A stretch of 64,000 nucleotides of DNA, from positions 12,548,945-12,612,944 of the forward strand of contig OV884059.1 in assembly GCA_930367215.1 (NCBI GenBank). The letters are read 5' to 3'. Positions 54,219 to 64,000 of this stretch are shown here, one piece after another (within the stretch, counting starts at the first letter, position 1; every line of letters begins with the position of its first letter). The notes beneath the pieces are model-generated. The model worked only from the letters and a program-made list of their open reading frames with translations, made no database searches and was not told where the DNA came from. Source of the stretch: Pollenia angustigena (taxonomy: Eukaryota; Arthropoda; Insecta; Diptera; Polleniidae). Position numbers and translations under genes: made by a program.

Positions 54219-54409
54219 TACAGCTCTTCGTAGTACAAAAAAGCAAATAAATTACCTAAAGTTTAATTTTTTAATAATATTTCTTTTTGCCTTGTTTGAC
54301 ATTGTTTGTATTTTGCCCCATATAAAATTAAGAAAATATTATTATATCTACCCGGGTAGATACTATGTGTTGACGTAAAAAAATTCTTCATGAAAGCGAA
54401 GGTTAAGAG

Positions 54410-55395
54410 ATGGAGTCAGGGGATACATATTTTCGGAAGAAATGTCGAAAAGGAAAACCTAAAGGCGGTCGGTAATACATTTCATCCCGATAGGATTGAA
54501 ACTGTGGCGTTAATGAAGCTTTTTGTCCATATTTTCTTTATGCCTTTGAGCTCAATGAACGCCCCTTTACCTCATTTTATCGTCAAAAAAAATTGTTGCT
54601 TAATGACAAAAAACATGAAATTTTTTTAGTTTCTCCTCCAACCACGAGATAGTCTGCTCTTAGTGGCTGTCAAACACAAACTAATGATGCAGTTTATTAG
54701 CCAGTTGAGGGGCGGGAAATTGAAAAAGTCACGGACTTATTGCATTTCCCTAAAATATCTTTAAGTCTTAAAGAAACCTGAACCTTTTTTGGTCTTCAGT
54801 GGTTCGGATTAAAAACAGTTGGTCCTATTTAGTACCTCCATTTAACATCACTTCTTTTTAAATTTTTATATAAATTGCTTACAATAAGTAGTGTGTTGTA
54901 AGCTTGTTTTTTTTTTTGTAGCTGCTGTTGCGTCTTGTTGTCAGGTTCTTCTATTATTCGATATTTTTTTTTTTTTTTGCTCTTGTTGCTTTCAACAATC
55001 GCTGATGGTGCTGTAAAATGTAAATTCAATAATTTACCTTATGGATAAAATTATATTGAAAATGAAATACGCAGACAATGCGAACATCAGAACCCATAAA
55101 GGTGTTTGTTAGCAATATGGAATCATGGAAGAATAAATAAGATAAAATATGACTTAAACTTTTTTCTAGTGGCAACAATACTCTTAATAATATTTTTAAA
55201 CACAACGTGCAAATTTAAATTGGAAAATATAAAAGTAAAGGAGATTAAATAAATTTTGAAATATTTTATTTTTTTTTTTTTTTTTTTTTTTTTGGTTTAA
55301 GAGAAAATAAAGTTGGGTTAGTTTGAAGGAAAGCAAATTGGATTTTTTTTAAATTAAAGGCTACCCAAAGGAGGGGAAGGGGTTGTGCGGATATA
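54410..55395. other. AT-rich, no gene recognised
   Basis: Unique-looking sequence right of piggyBac, with T-runs near 54908, 54966 and 55269-55294. Open frames 54390-54629 and 54829-55029 show no motif. Confidence 0.45.
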
Positions 55396-55396
55396 T

Positions 55397-55640
55397 TGTA
55401 CAGGGTGTGTTAACTTTAACTGAATGATTAGCATATCCTAGACGTTGTGATGCACTCTTAGGCAATAACTCTTCAGTCAATTTAATTTCATATGGAAACG
55501 TCGCCAGATCTCATTCTAAAATAAGCCTCCTCTATTTTTTGGAGATTCTTTATTGAAGAGCATTTCGAAAAGTACACTCAGATGGATTCGTGTGAACACT
55601 TTCTCGTACAGCATCCACAGCTTAACCAGTGCAAACTGGT
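55397..55640 (+). repeat. Possible Tc1/mariner end fragment
   Basis: TGTACAGGGTGTGTTAACTTTAACTG resembles the ACAGGGTGG starts of the transposase relic at 25692. The following 200 bp is GC-richer than its surroundings but has no readable transposase block. Confidence 0.3.
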
Positions 55641-55689
55641 TGAGTAACAGTTTTGTTTTTTTTTTTTTTGGTTCATAACCTACTGAACC

Positions 55690-55830
55690 CTGCCTCTTAG
55701 TAAACGTTTAATTTACTTAATAAAATATTTTAACTTTAGTTCAGTATACTGAACCAGTAAACGTCTAATTTTCTTGATTAAATATTTTAATTTAAATTTA
55801 TTCTATTCTTGATCAATAATTGAATTGAAA
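55690..55830 (-). repeat. Fragment of an AATTAAACG MITE
   Basis: AGTAAACGTTTAATTTACTT and AGTAAACGTCTAATTTTCTTGATTAAAT, with a TTCAGTATACTGAA palindrome between them, match the family interior. Ends not identifiable. Confidence 0.5.
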
Positions 55831-56980
55831 AAAAATTGACGAGAAATTGCAATAGAAATCATAAATTTGTGTACGTTTTCCCATTATAAACCTTTAACCC
55901 CAACAACCCTGGTGATTCGAATCCTTTAAAGATTTAAATAATTCGTAATATAGAATTTTTCAACCTTTTATTTATACTGGCAATAAATATTATCCTTATT
56001 ATAGAAATTTTTATAATTTGCATATTCGCATATTCGCTTCCGGCAAAATTAACCCCCACACATACACCCAACAAGTCAAATCAAATATCGCCTTCCTTAA
56101 ACCCTTTTTCTATCGGGATTTTTCTATCAAACAAATAAATATTGGTTTTCTAAAGGCAACTACACAAATCCATTACGAATATAAATACAAACATACAAGA
56201 TGTAATAAATGTTATTTGATACGAGGAAAAAAAGGATAAAGTAAAAAATATATCCTTTAACCCTCATAACTTTTATACTAATGTTGGCTGCTGCTGATGT
56301 TATGAGTATGGAAGTGTTTCTTTAGTAACATCGTAAACACCTAAAACGATACTTGCTTTTCCTTTCTATTCATATGGCTATAAAAAAGAGTATAATCAGA
56401 ATTATTTACACACTGAAAGATATAAATAAAATGTTTACACATGCAATTATAACACACGCTTAAAAAAAATATAAATACCCTGCAGTTAAAAGCGTAACAA
56501 TGAAACAGCTTTATGCATGACGACGTTTGTTGTAGATTAGTATAGCAACAAGTATTAAACTAGTATATAGCTGCATATAAATAAACCAGTTGGGCTCCCA
56601 TGATAAATTAACGTTAAAATCGTAATTTGATATAAAACACAATCACAGTTGAGCAACTTGTCTTAAGTCAAAATAAACTAGTTTATACATAACTAAATAC
56701 AAGTTACTTTGTCAGAAGGGAAGAGACACACAGTCATACATATACTCACACCCTTTCAATTACACTCTAGTAAATTGGTAAAGAAAGGAGTATACTATTC
56801 TATAAAATGATAGTCCGGATGCGTGTTACATGTGCACATGCTTCAACAGTTTTTTTTTTACTTTTTCTATACAAGCAAAAGCTATTCTTTAAGCTTGTTA
56901 GGAAGAGTAAATGGCAATATAGACAAGGAAATACCCTTCTTGTAGACTTTGAAATAAAACTTTAACAGACAGAAACAAAA
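55831..56980. other. AT-rich, no gene recognised
   Basis: AT-rich intergenic DNA. The 73-codon frame 56018-56239 has no motif. No repeats placed here. Confidence 0.45.
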
Positions 56981-56981
56981 T

Positions 56982-57574
56982 AAAACAAGTAAGAAAGTAT
57001 AGTCGGTCAAGCCCGAACATATGATACCCTACACCACAGTATTAAAAAACACATCATGCTTATATGTCCATATAAATATGGATTTATCTATGTTTATAAA
57101 CTTCATTAAAATCGGTTTAAAAGTTTGTGAGAGGCAGAAATTGCCCCCTACCTCCCTTTGTGGTCCTATTTTTTAAAAACTGTATAGCTTATGTGTCCAT
57201 ATAGATATGGATCTATCTATGTTTTAAATTTCATTAAAATCAGTTTGATAGTTTCTGAGAGGAAGAAATTTCCCCTTATCTTCCCTCCTGGTCCTACGAT
57301 TTTAAAAGGCTTGGTCCTTGTGCAAATAAAAACCTATGTCCCAAATTTTATCGAATTATCTTTATAATTGCGACCTGTACTTTGCGCACAAGGTTACATG
57401 GACAGCTAGCCAGCCAGCCAGCCAGCCAGCCGGACGGACATCGTTAGTTTGACTCAGAAAGTGATTCTGAGTCGATCGGTATACTTTAAGGTGGGTCTAG
57501 GACCAATATTTTAAGGCGTTACACACATCAGCACAACTGCATAATACCCTCTCCACTATTGTGGTGTGGGTATA
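56982..57574 (-). mobile_element. DINE-1-like element, second subfamily
   Basis: Read on the minus strand it begins TATACCCACACCAC ... GTGGAGAGGGTATTATGC. It continues with GACCCACCTTAAAGTATACCG and GAGTCAAACTAACGATGTCCGTCC, and ends GGGCTTGACCGACTATACTTTCTTACTTGTTTT. Inside are two diverged units of about 120 bp (TTAAAATCGGTTT / TTAAAATCAGTTT with TGAGAGGCAGAAATT), and a CAGC tetranucleotide run at 57405-57430. Layout as in 28524-29821, sequence clearly different. Confidence 0.75.
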
Positions 57575-57726
57575 AATACTAACAACAATTGCTAAAGGCT
57601 TAGAAAAGATTATAATTACTTAAAGCTATTAGTATTCACTGTCATATCGGAAAAACTGTAATTAGTATTGTGGTTCTTTTGTTGAACTGTTTATGTTTTT
57701 TTTTTCCAAATTTTGATATTTTTTTC

Positions 57727-57915
57727 AGCATAAAGTTTATTAAATTTCATTTTTATTAAATTATTTTTATGAAGATAGCAATTTTACAACATGAAATTAA
57801 TTAAAATTTATGGATAATTTTTCATTCTTGACTGAGCTGGGAACCGAACCTAGATTTTCAGGGACAGGTTGCCCTTATATGTTTCGTTTGTAACCCTGTA
57901 TTTTATTAATAACAT
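57727..57915 (-). repeat. Diverged SINE-like copy
   Basis: The minus strand shares the AATGAAAAATTATCCATAAATTTTAATTAATTTCATGTTGTAAAAT body and a decayed B-box region (GGTTCGGTTCCC) with the copies at 49737 and 58956. The A-box region is degraded. Confidence 0.5.
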
Positions 57916-57919
57916 GGCC

Positions 57920-58670
57920 CCGTTTCCTAAAACTACAAGATACAAATCTACAAGTAAAATAAGTTTACTACAAAAATTTTAAAACCTATAAAATTAGATA
58001 GAGATCATTAAAATCGACGATGGCGTTTCGCTTTTATTCAGATTTATGTGAAGGTACCTCATTTTTTAGTGAAGGAAGAACGTCTAAAGAGGAACCGCAG
58101 CAAACACACACACACACACACTCTTTAAAAAATTTTATTTTTCTCTGGAACTCGTGATTTTTATCAATTCAGCTTTCTCAGAAAATTGTGAATAAAATCA
58201 AAAGTTGTGCACCGATTACAATGAAATAAAGCTTACTTAATTCGAAATATGTTAAACTAAATGTTTTAAATAAAAACTGGGATTTTTGTCGCATTTTTAT
58301 TTCTTATGAATTTTTAAAGAATAAAAATTTTATTTTTTTTTTTTTAATTTTTCTTTTTTTCAAAACTTCAACGATATCTCTTAAACTACTAATAAAATTT
58401 AAAACCAATGTAGGCACGGCTTAAAGACAATGTAGTTGTCGAATTTTGAAGTTTTTTTTACTGAATATGGTGTACTAGTTATTCCAATAGATGTAGCGGA
58501 AGTACCTGAGTTTTGGACATTACTGTATATCTCGAAAAGTCGAGCAAACTAAGACCTGACTTGGATTCAGCGTCCCAAATTACCTTTAAAACAACTTTCA
58601 TTTCTTAATTAACAAAAATCGTGTTCCCTTGTGTTATGAGTGGTTTACAAAATAAGTATTTGCCACAGAC
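57920..58670. other. AT-rich; CA microsatellite; no gene
   Basis: Contains (CA)n at about 58103-58123, T-runs near 58329-58360, and otherwise featureless AT-rich sequence. Confidence 0.45.
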
Positions 58671-58671
58671 A

Positions 58672-58955
58672 CAGAAAAAATTTTGCACCAATTAAAACAT
58701 TAATCAAAAATAAAATCAGTTTTAATTAATAATTTAATCAAGTGTATTAAACGTTTAATCAAGTAAATTAAACGTTTAATTGAAATTATTAATTTCTTTA
58801 CTGGTGAAAATTAATATTATTAATTAAACGTTTAATACATTTGATTAAAAGTTTAATTCACTTGATTAAACGTTTAATTCACTTGATTAAATTTTTAATT
58901 AAAACTGATTTTATTTTTGATTAATGCTTTAATTGGTGAAATTTTTTTTTTCCAT
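58672..58955. repeat. Inverted dimer of the AATTAAACG MITE
   Basis: The left half reads GCACCAATTAAAACATTAATC and TCAAGTGTATTAAACG. The right half reads GATTAAACGTTTAATTCACTTG and ends GATTAATGCTTTAATTGGTG, so two copies face each other around TTTCTTTACTGGTGAAAATTAA. Overall a palindrome of about 280 bp. Confidence 0.7.
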
Positions 58956-59260
58956 CCAAATTTTTAATATTTTTAATTAGGCTTAAGTTCATGAAATTTA
59001 ATTTTCATTAAATTATTTTTGTGAAGAAAGGAATTTTACAACATGAAAATTAATTAAAATTGTTATTGATAATCTTTCATTCTTGACGTGGCTCGGGCTC
59101 GAACCCTGGCCGGCAGGTTACCATGACATGTTTCGATCGCAACCACTCGATCTCCTCAGATGGATTTGCCGTCTTACACTCGCAGCCATCGACGACTGCT
59201 GACGTCACTAGTCAAACATCAATCCTTAAACCAAATTGTATTTTAACATTTGGTAGATCG
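58956..59260 (-). repeat. tRNA-related SINE-like repeat, copy 2
   Basis: Reverse complement of 49737-50040 over its whole length with only a handful of differences (for example GGCTGCGAG for GGCTTCGAG, and GAGCCACG for GAGTCACG). The inverted pair spans about 9.5 kb. The plus-strand open frame 59123-59389 overlaps it and is a shadow. Confidence 0.6.
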
Positions 59261-59496
59261 AAATTTGCTTTCCTGAATGATTATCCATTTCAATTGATTT
59301 TACATGTTTTTTCCTTTACTTCTGTTTTTTCGTACTTTTTTTTTTGCTTTTTTTTCCGTGGAAAGCAAATTGTCTATCTGGGCAAATAATATCTCTGCAT
59401 CACACTCCGTATGTTAAGAAGAGACTATTAAAAACTAAGTATACGCCTCAGACAACATATCTGTGGTCACAAGCAATAACCGCCTAAAGCCTAGTA

Positions 59497-59983
59497 CTCT
59501 GTTCAAATTTATGAAAATGTTGAGCAACATTGATTATTTCACACGAAAATTTTGACATGTATCAATGTTACCTATCTTGCGAGCTTGTAAAATTTTACGT
59601 TTTTAGTCCTGCAAAGTATGCGACATTGTTTTGCGTATGTAAACAAACCCCATACGTATTTTACTAAAAATAATTTTTTTTAATAAAAAATTGAATAAAA
59701 AAGAAAGTAATATGGATAAAAAACGGTTACCGGTTGTGTTATTTTAATTTTTTATTTCTTATTTAATAATCAGTTCATAATTTTTTGATTTTGCTTAAAA
59801 TTCCACGTGAAATAAGTGCAGCTTACATTATTTCGCAGTTGTAAAAAATGTTGCCAGAAACATTTCGGAATTTTTTCACGAAGTGAACAAAGTACAACTT
59901 TTTCAACATTATTTCATAGATAATCCACAGAAGTTTTTTTCATATGCATTTTGACAGCATTTCACGTGAAATAATGAACAGAG
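59497..59983. mobile_element. TA-flanked MITE with CTCTGTTCA ends
   Basis: 487 bp, ends CTCTGTTCA and TGAACAGAG, flanked by TA (59495-59496, 59984-59985). Subterminal TTATTTCACACG and CACGTGAAATAATG are inverted partners. No coding capacity. Confidence 0.75.
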
Positions 59984-60189
59984 TATCAGGCTCAATTCGA
60001 AATAGTTTTTGAGATAAGGCGCTTTAAATTTATGCTTGCGATTCTGAAAAAATTAATTGCATTAGAAAAAAAGTAATTCAGATTCAAAGATAAAAAAATT
60101 ATAAGAACCGTTGTTCAGAAATATTTAATTAAAATAAATATAAACTCAATTGTTTACTAATTCTACCCTGTAGTTCATGTGGCTATCTC

Positions 60190-60470
60190 CAAGCTGGTTA
60201 TAATACTAGCCTCTTTATGACACAACCAGTCTGAATGCCAGCCATATGACAGACCACTTTAACAAGGGGATGTCCTACGAGGGTGTAAATTGTCACTAAG
60301 AGGCCACAAAAAGACATTTCATATGCCGGTTCTTCTTGGCTTACCCTTAACTGTCTCCTTATACCAACCATAAACCTGCTTTTCTGATTGTGATGTCTCT
60401 GGTTCTCTCTCTCTCTCTCTTTCTCCCTCTCTCTCATAAAATGAACGAAATGCTCAATGACATACATTTT
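60190..60470 (-). pseudogene. Possible LINE RNase H tail relic
   Basis: The minus-strand frame includes LVTIYTLVGHPLVKVVCHMA, GIQTGC. It recalls the GH.L....MGI....C motif that closes the RNase H region of some insect non-LTR elements. The match is short. A CT-rich microsatellite (60404-60436) encodes the Arg/Glu run in the same frame. Confidence 0.35.
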
Positions 60471-60707
60471 TTACTATCCACCATCTGCGACACAAAAAGA
60501 CAGCTAAGTGCCAGCACAAAGTGAAATTAAAATTTTCCACAGTTTTAAAACCAGTCTTCCGAATATAGGATCAATGTGGATAGTTTTATAAACAGTCTAC
60601 AGTGTATTGTACTGCCATTTTTGGGGTAAATTGTCAAGAAAAAACTACAATGTGCTTAGGCGGTTATCGCTTGCGTATGTGTATGTTGTAAGCTGCAAGT
60701 GCTGAAA

Positions 60708-61790
60708 TCTATATATATAAAAATGAAAAATGTTTGTGTGTTTGTTTGTTTTTTTGTATGTTTGTTTGTTGGCTTATAGACTCCTAAACTACTGAACTGA
60801 TTTTCTTGAAATTTTTACAGTAGCATCACGTGAGCCCTAAAAAAATACGCTACTTATTCTTTCGATAGGGGCAGGGGAATTGGTACCCCCTATTGGATCC
60901 CAAGATTAAATATCGCATATCTTAAGAGCCGCTTCACGCATTTTGTTGAACTTTTAGTAGTAAAATCTTCTGGGCCCCAAAATTTAAATAAAGTAGCAGC
61001 GGGGGAAGTGGTTTCCCCCATAGGACGCCAATGTTTAATATCGCATATCTTAAGAACTGTTATAGTGAGAATGTTCAAACTTTGTAGAAGTCACTCTTAT
61101 GGTATACTACACTATTGAAAATAAAATACCTCTCATAGGATGCATATATTAAATATCGCTCAACTGAAAAACTATTTAAGGGAAAGTCTTCAAACGTGGT
61201 TAAAGCTACTTTTATAGCAAACTTTAAATTTCAATATAGAAATGGGCGGGGTTGCCAGAGGAGGAGCAGTAACCCTCATAGATAGAAATATTAATAAGAG
61301 CCGCTGCAAGCAATTTGTTGTACTTTTGGTAGTTTGATCTTCTGAGCCCCAAAATTGAAACAAAATAGCAGCAGGGGTAGTGGTTCCCCCCATAGGACGC
61401 CAATGTTTTATCGCATATCTTGAGAACTGTTATAGTGAGAATTTTCAAACTTTGTAGAAGTCACTCTTAATACTACACTACAGAAAATAAAAATAAAGCG
61501 GGCATGCGCAGGGGTGGAAATACCTCCCATAGAATGCATATATTAAATATCGCTCAACTGAAGAACTATTAAAGGCAGAGTCTTCAAACGTGGTTAAAGT
61601 TTCTATTATGGTAAACTATAAATATCAATATAAAAATGGGCGGGGTTGACAGAAGAGGAGCAGTACCCCTCATAGATAGAAATATAATCAAGAGCCGCTG
61701 CACGCATTTTGTTGAACTTTTGGTAGTAGGACATTCTGAGCCCAAAAATTCAAATTAAATAGCAGCGGGGAAATAAAGCCAAAGGCCAAC
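60708..61790 (+). repeat. Helitron-like element with tandem 375-395 bp units
   Basis: Begins A/TCTATATATATAAAAATG, then TTTGTTTGTTGGCTTATAGACTCC and AAACTACTGAACTGATTTTC, a familiar start of insect Helitron-type repeats (5' TC after A). Then come about 2.3 units of a tandem repeat, marked by AGAGCCGC at 60924, 61297 and 61690, GGACGCCAATG at 61023 and 61398, and AATGGGCGGGG at 61240 and 61636. A 3' CTRR end with hairpin was not found, so the right limit is uncertain. The open frames here come from the units. Confidence 0.55.
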
Positions 61791-61907
61791 GTCTTGTTGC
61801 TCGTTTTGTTGAGCATTAAGACAACATTCTGTCCTTTACAAAGAATTCTTATAATTTTAGATTTTTTGATAAAAAAAATTGCGTACATATGTACATAAAA
61901 TGCCTTA

Positions 61908-62300
61908 AGGCAGAAGTAGTCTTTACTTTCTCTTTCTGTTCTGTTTCGAGCCGTTCTGTTACGAAAGTTACTTTTTCTGTAGCAACTTATCAGCCATTTA
62001 TGACAAATTTGTTAGTTTTGCACCGTCCATTGTTTTATTTCAAACACTTTAATGCAAGTTAATTTGAAGAAATTAAATTTTATGAATTCTTAAAATCAAA
62101 AAATTTTTTATTTTAACATAAATTGTATGTATTTTTTTATTATTTATTTTGCTGTCACTTACAATTACTTAACAATTTTTTGATTTTAAAAAACTGAACC
62201 GCAATAGAACAGAAAAACTAATCAATTTCACAGGGTTTTCAATTACAAAAGCAAATCAGTTGATTCGTAACAGAACAGAAATTAAAGACTAACTGAGCCT
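61908..62300. mobile_element. TTA-flanked MITE with AGGC ends
   Basis: 393 bp between TTA (61905-61907, 62301-62303). Ends AGGCAGAAGTAGTCTTTAC and, inverted, GTCTTTAATTTC from AGACTAACTGAGCCT. TGTTCTGTTACGAA and TTCGTAACAGAACAG form the inner inverted pair. The 3-bp TTA duplication suggests a PIF/Harbinger-type source. Confidence 0.65.
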
Positions 62301-62593
62301 TTAAACACATTGAATGGATAAAGGCATTATCTATCCAGGTATGTAGATACGATGAGTTTACATAGAAAATTAAAATTGAGCTTAAAACTTTCATTTAGTT
62401 ACTTTTGTCAAAGACGATTGACTGTTAAAGCATAGGCTTGTCAGTTCAAAACACAACACTCTTATTGAAAAATTTTACACTGCTAATTCGAGCTGACATC
62501 TACAGAAGCAATTTTTTTTGTTCTTTTAACACGACATGTTTGCATTTCGCAATAGGAAATTTACTCGTCAAATTGCTTAATACGTGTCGTGTT

Positions 62594-62800
62594 AAAGTAA
62601 GTTAAGTCTGTTATGCCGTGTGAAACTGTTTAATATTCAAACGTATAAATTATATATGGATATTTTTTGGGTCCTTGAGTAATTCTAAGTTGATTTAGAC
62701 ATGTCCGTCTGTTGAAAACACGATCACTTTCAAAATACTCAATAGAAGAAAAAAAACAATTTTGGTGTCAAATTGTTTTTAGCTCACCTGAGCAGTTTGG
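62594..62800 (+). repeat. Truncated DINE-1-like element
   Basis: GTTATGCCGTGTGAAACTGTTTAATATTC, ATATGGATATTTTTTGGGTCC, CTAAGTTGATTTAGACATGTCCG and GTTGAAAACACGATCAC follow the order of 28565-28715. The TATACCC start and all central units are absent. Confidence 0.6.
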
Positions 62801-63645
62801 TATTGATGCCCAGCATAGTCGGTTAAATGGCAAAAGAGTTATTGAATTGTAAAGAGGACATGTTCGGGTTAAATATGGAATAACAAATCTATCAAATGGC
62901 CCCCAAGTGTAGAGTACTTCTAAAAATATCTGATAAAAATAGAACAAAATTTTAATCATAACAATATCCAATAATAATTTAGTTGGAAAAATGTATTCAT
63001 CCCAATTTGTGTGTATATATTTCAAAAAAAAAAAAAAAATTATTTTTTTGTTACATTTTTCAATTTTTGTTTTATTTTAGAGCGAAGTAATTCCTAAAAC
63101 TTTTTCCTCTGATTTAAAGTTTTTTTTTTTGTTTCAATTCGTTGCATTCATTCGTTTGTTTGCTTTTCATGCGTGTAAGCAGCACACAGTTCAAACATTT
63201 TTTACCCCGGTCTATTTTATGGTACGTTTTGTTTTTTAAATTTGTTCTAGTCTATTTTTATAGCAACTAGATAAATTTTATAGAAAAGAAAAAATGATGC
63301 CAAGTGTATAAATAAATAAAAGATTTTTGTAAAGCAACAGAATAAACAAAGGTTTTTAAAAGAATAAATAATTAAAACAAAATTTGAGAAAAAAACGTTT
63401 TAAAAGATTAACCCAAGAGTCGATATTTATGCAACATTTTGTTTATTATTTGAAAGTAATGCCAAACATATTAATAAGATTCTGCCAACAAAAAAAAAAT
63501 TAACTTACTCTGGCTCAGGCATACTCATCGGAAGCCATACAATGAAATCTGCCTGGAACGCTTGAATGGAACTTGCAGGGTTCGAGGAGAGGAGACAGAT
63601 CAAAAACGACATAGAAGCAAAAAATCCATTAACGAACTTCAATCT
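62801..63645. other. No supported gene; GC-richer stretch near the end
   Basis: AT-rich DNA with A- and T-runs (63024-63050, 63118-63131). From 63510 to 63645 the composition is closer to coding DNA, open on the plus strand with the frame PYNEICLERLNGTCRVRGEE and on the minus strand with SSNPASSIQAFQADF ending before AGAGTAAGT, a possible splice donor. I cannot choose between them or name a protein. Confidence 0.35.
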
Positions 63646-63649
63646 ACAC

Positions 63650-63926
63650 TGAAAAAAATTTCTTCACAGATCCAATGAAATTTACATTTAAATTCAACCT
63701 ATGTAACCTTTCATTGGATTAATGAAGGATTAATAAAATCAATGACAAAATTTTCATTGATTTTATGAATCCTCATTGAAAAAATGGATAAAATAAACGT
63801 TTGTCATTAAACTAATGCAAAATTTTCATTGATTTTATGAAACATTTCATTAATCCAATGAAAGGTTACATAGGTTGAATTCTAATGTAAATTTCATTGG
63901 ATCTGTGAAGAAATTTTTTTCAGTGT
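63650..63926. mobile_element. TA-flanked palindromic MITE with CACTGAAAAAAA ends
   Basis: Ends CACTGAAAAAAATTTCTTCA and TGAAGAAATTTTTTTCAGTG between TA dinucleotides. The inverted match continues through CAGATCCAATGAAATTTACAT and CAACCTATGTAACCTTTCATTGGATTAATGAA, so almost the whole 275 bp folds back. No coding capacity. TA duplication and CACTG ends fit a Tc1/mariner-type source. Confidence 0.8.
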
Positions 63927-64000
63927 ACCTAACCGAACATCGAAGAACAGTATATATTGTTTATTTTCGAACACTGGTTTAAAGCAGCGTTTAAAAAACT

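Larger units (their letters stand above)
52559..54402 (-). mobile_element. piggyBac element, TTAA-flanked, degraded
   Basis: Ends CCTTCGCTTTCAT and ATGAAAGCGAAGG sit between TTAA duplications (52555-52558, 54403-54406), the piggyBac signature. A 12-bp palindrome CTACCCGGGTAG lies near each end (52577-52588, 54348-54359). The minus strand codes for transposase parts: QKPEMILFYNQTKNSVDAMD, KMVSQYTTKRETTRWPFAMF and YNMLDISALAAYMYE (54218-54000), RRRKFIQSF...YEELGI (about 53340-53270), and a C-terminal Cys-rich end with C..C.HC and C.KCKKPVC (about 53040-52940). The N-terminal half is missing. Confidence 0.9.

Noticed and set aside
53900..54250. Plus-strand frame 54017-54250 and the second minus-strand frame 53900-54127
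   Set aside because: Shadows of the piggyBac transposase frame at 53907-54218.
60404..60436. Arg/Glu-rich protein segment
   Set aside because: It is a CT microsatellite read on the minus strand.
63510..63645. Terminal exon of a neighbouring host gene
   Set aside because: Both strands are open and there is one candidate donor site, but no recognisable protein. Too weak to call.

Overview
The window is AT-rich eukaryotic DNA from a higher fly. A calyptrate such as a blowfly or house-fly relative is my best guess, inferred from the repeat families (DINE-1-like Helentrons, DD41D and mariner transposases, piggyBac and hAT remnants) and from AG/GT splice sites. There is no operon structure and no prokaryotic gene. 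Almost everything readable is transposable element (TE) sequence. One host protein-coding gene can be supported.

Host gene: on the minus strand a two-exon glycosyltransferase family 92 gene runs from an ATG at 39375 (exon 1, 39375-39225) across a 3.4 kb intron to exon 2 (35815-34431), with a polyadenylation signal at 34362-34357. The spliced frame is open for 511 codons and encodes a type II membrane protein with a VDIDE catalytic motif. Its intron is packed with mobile DNA: a DINE-1-like element 26 nt from the splice acceptor, MITE-like repeats, and a 2.1 kb TTA-flanked element with a further palindromic element inside it.

The standout structure is a 5.6 kb foldback element at 18670-24290. 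It has a 9-bp target duplication, terminal arms of about 230 bp, and two inverted arrays of an exactly 180-bp repeat (11.2 and 17.2 units) meeting at a 45-bp spacer. The right arm is exactly six units longer, and six consecutive right-arm units share a private variant.

Region by region: 0-6 kb holds an old dispersed repeat, a deleted DD41D transposon and AT-rich MITEs. 6.7-12.6 kb holds a duplicated 0.6 kb repeat, a TA-flanked MITE, a second DD41D-type remnant and a LINE reverse-transcriptase remnant. 12.7-18.2 kb holds degenerate short-repeat tracts, two mariner-type relics, and a tandem array of MITEs with a CAG-flanked palindrome nested in it. 18.7-24.3 kb is the foldback element. 24.3-34.3 kb holds transposase relics, a repeated dispersed element, a complete DINE-1-like element with a nested MITE, a second deleted DD41D copy, and a jockey-type LINE fragment abutting the 3' end of the host gene. 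39.6-50 kb holds degenerate repeats, MITEs, a probable non-LTR tail, a hammerhead-like hairpin and a tRNA-related SINE-like repeat. 50-54.4 kb holds a G-flanked inverted-repeat element with a hAT remnant nested in it, followed by a TTAA-flanked piggyBac element. 55-64 kb holds a second SINE-like copy in inverted orientation, an inverted MITE dimer, a DINE-1-like element, a Helitron-like tandem repeat and several TA- or TTA-flanked MITEs.

The elements do not form a pathway. What joins them is nesting: several insertions can be verified inside the window because an unoccupied relative of the target is also present. Family names come from motif recognition and memory of the families, not from database searches.
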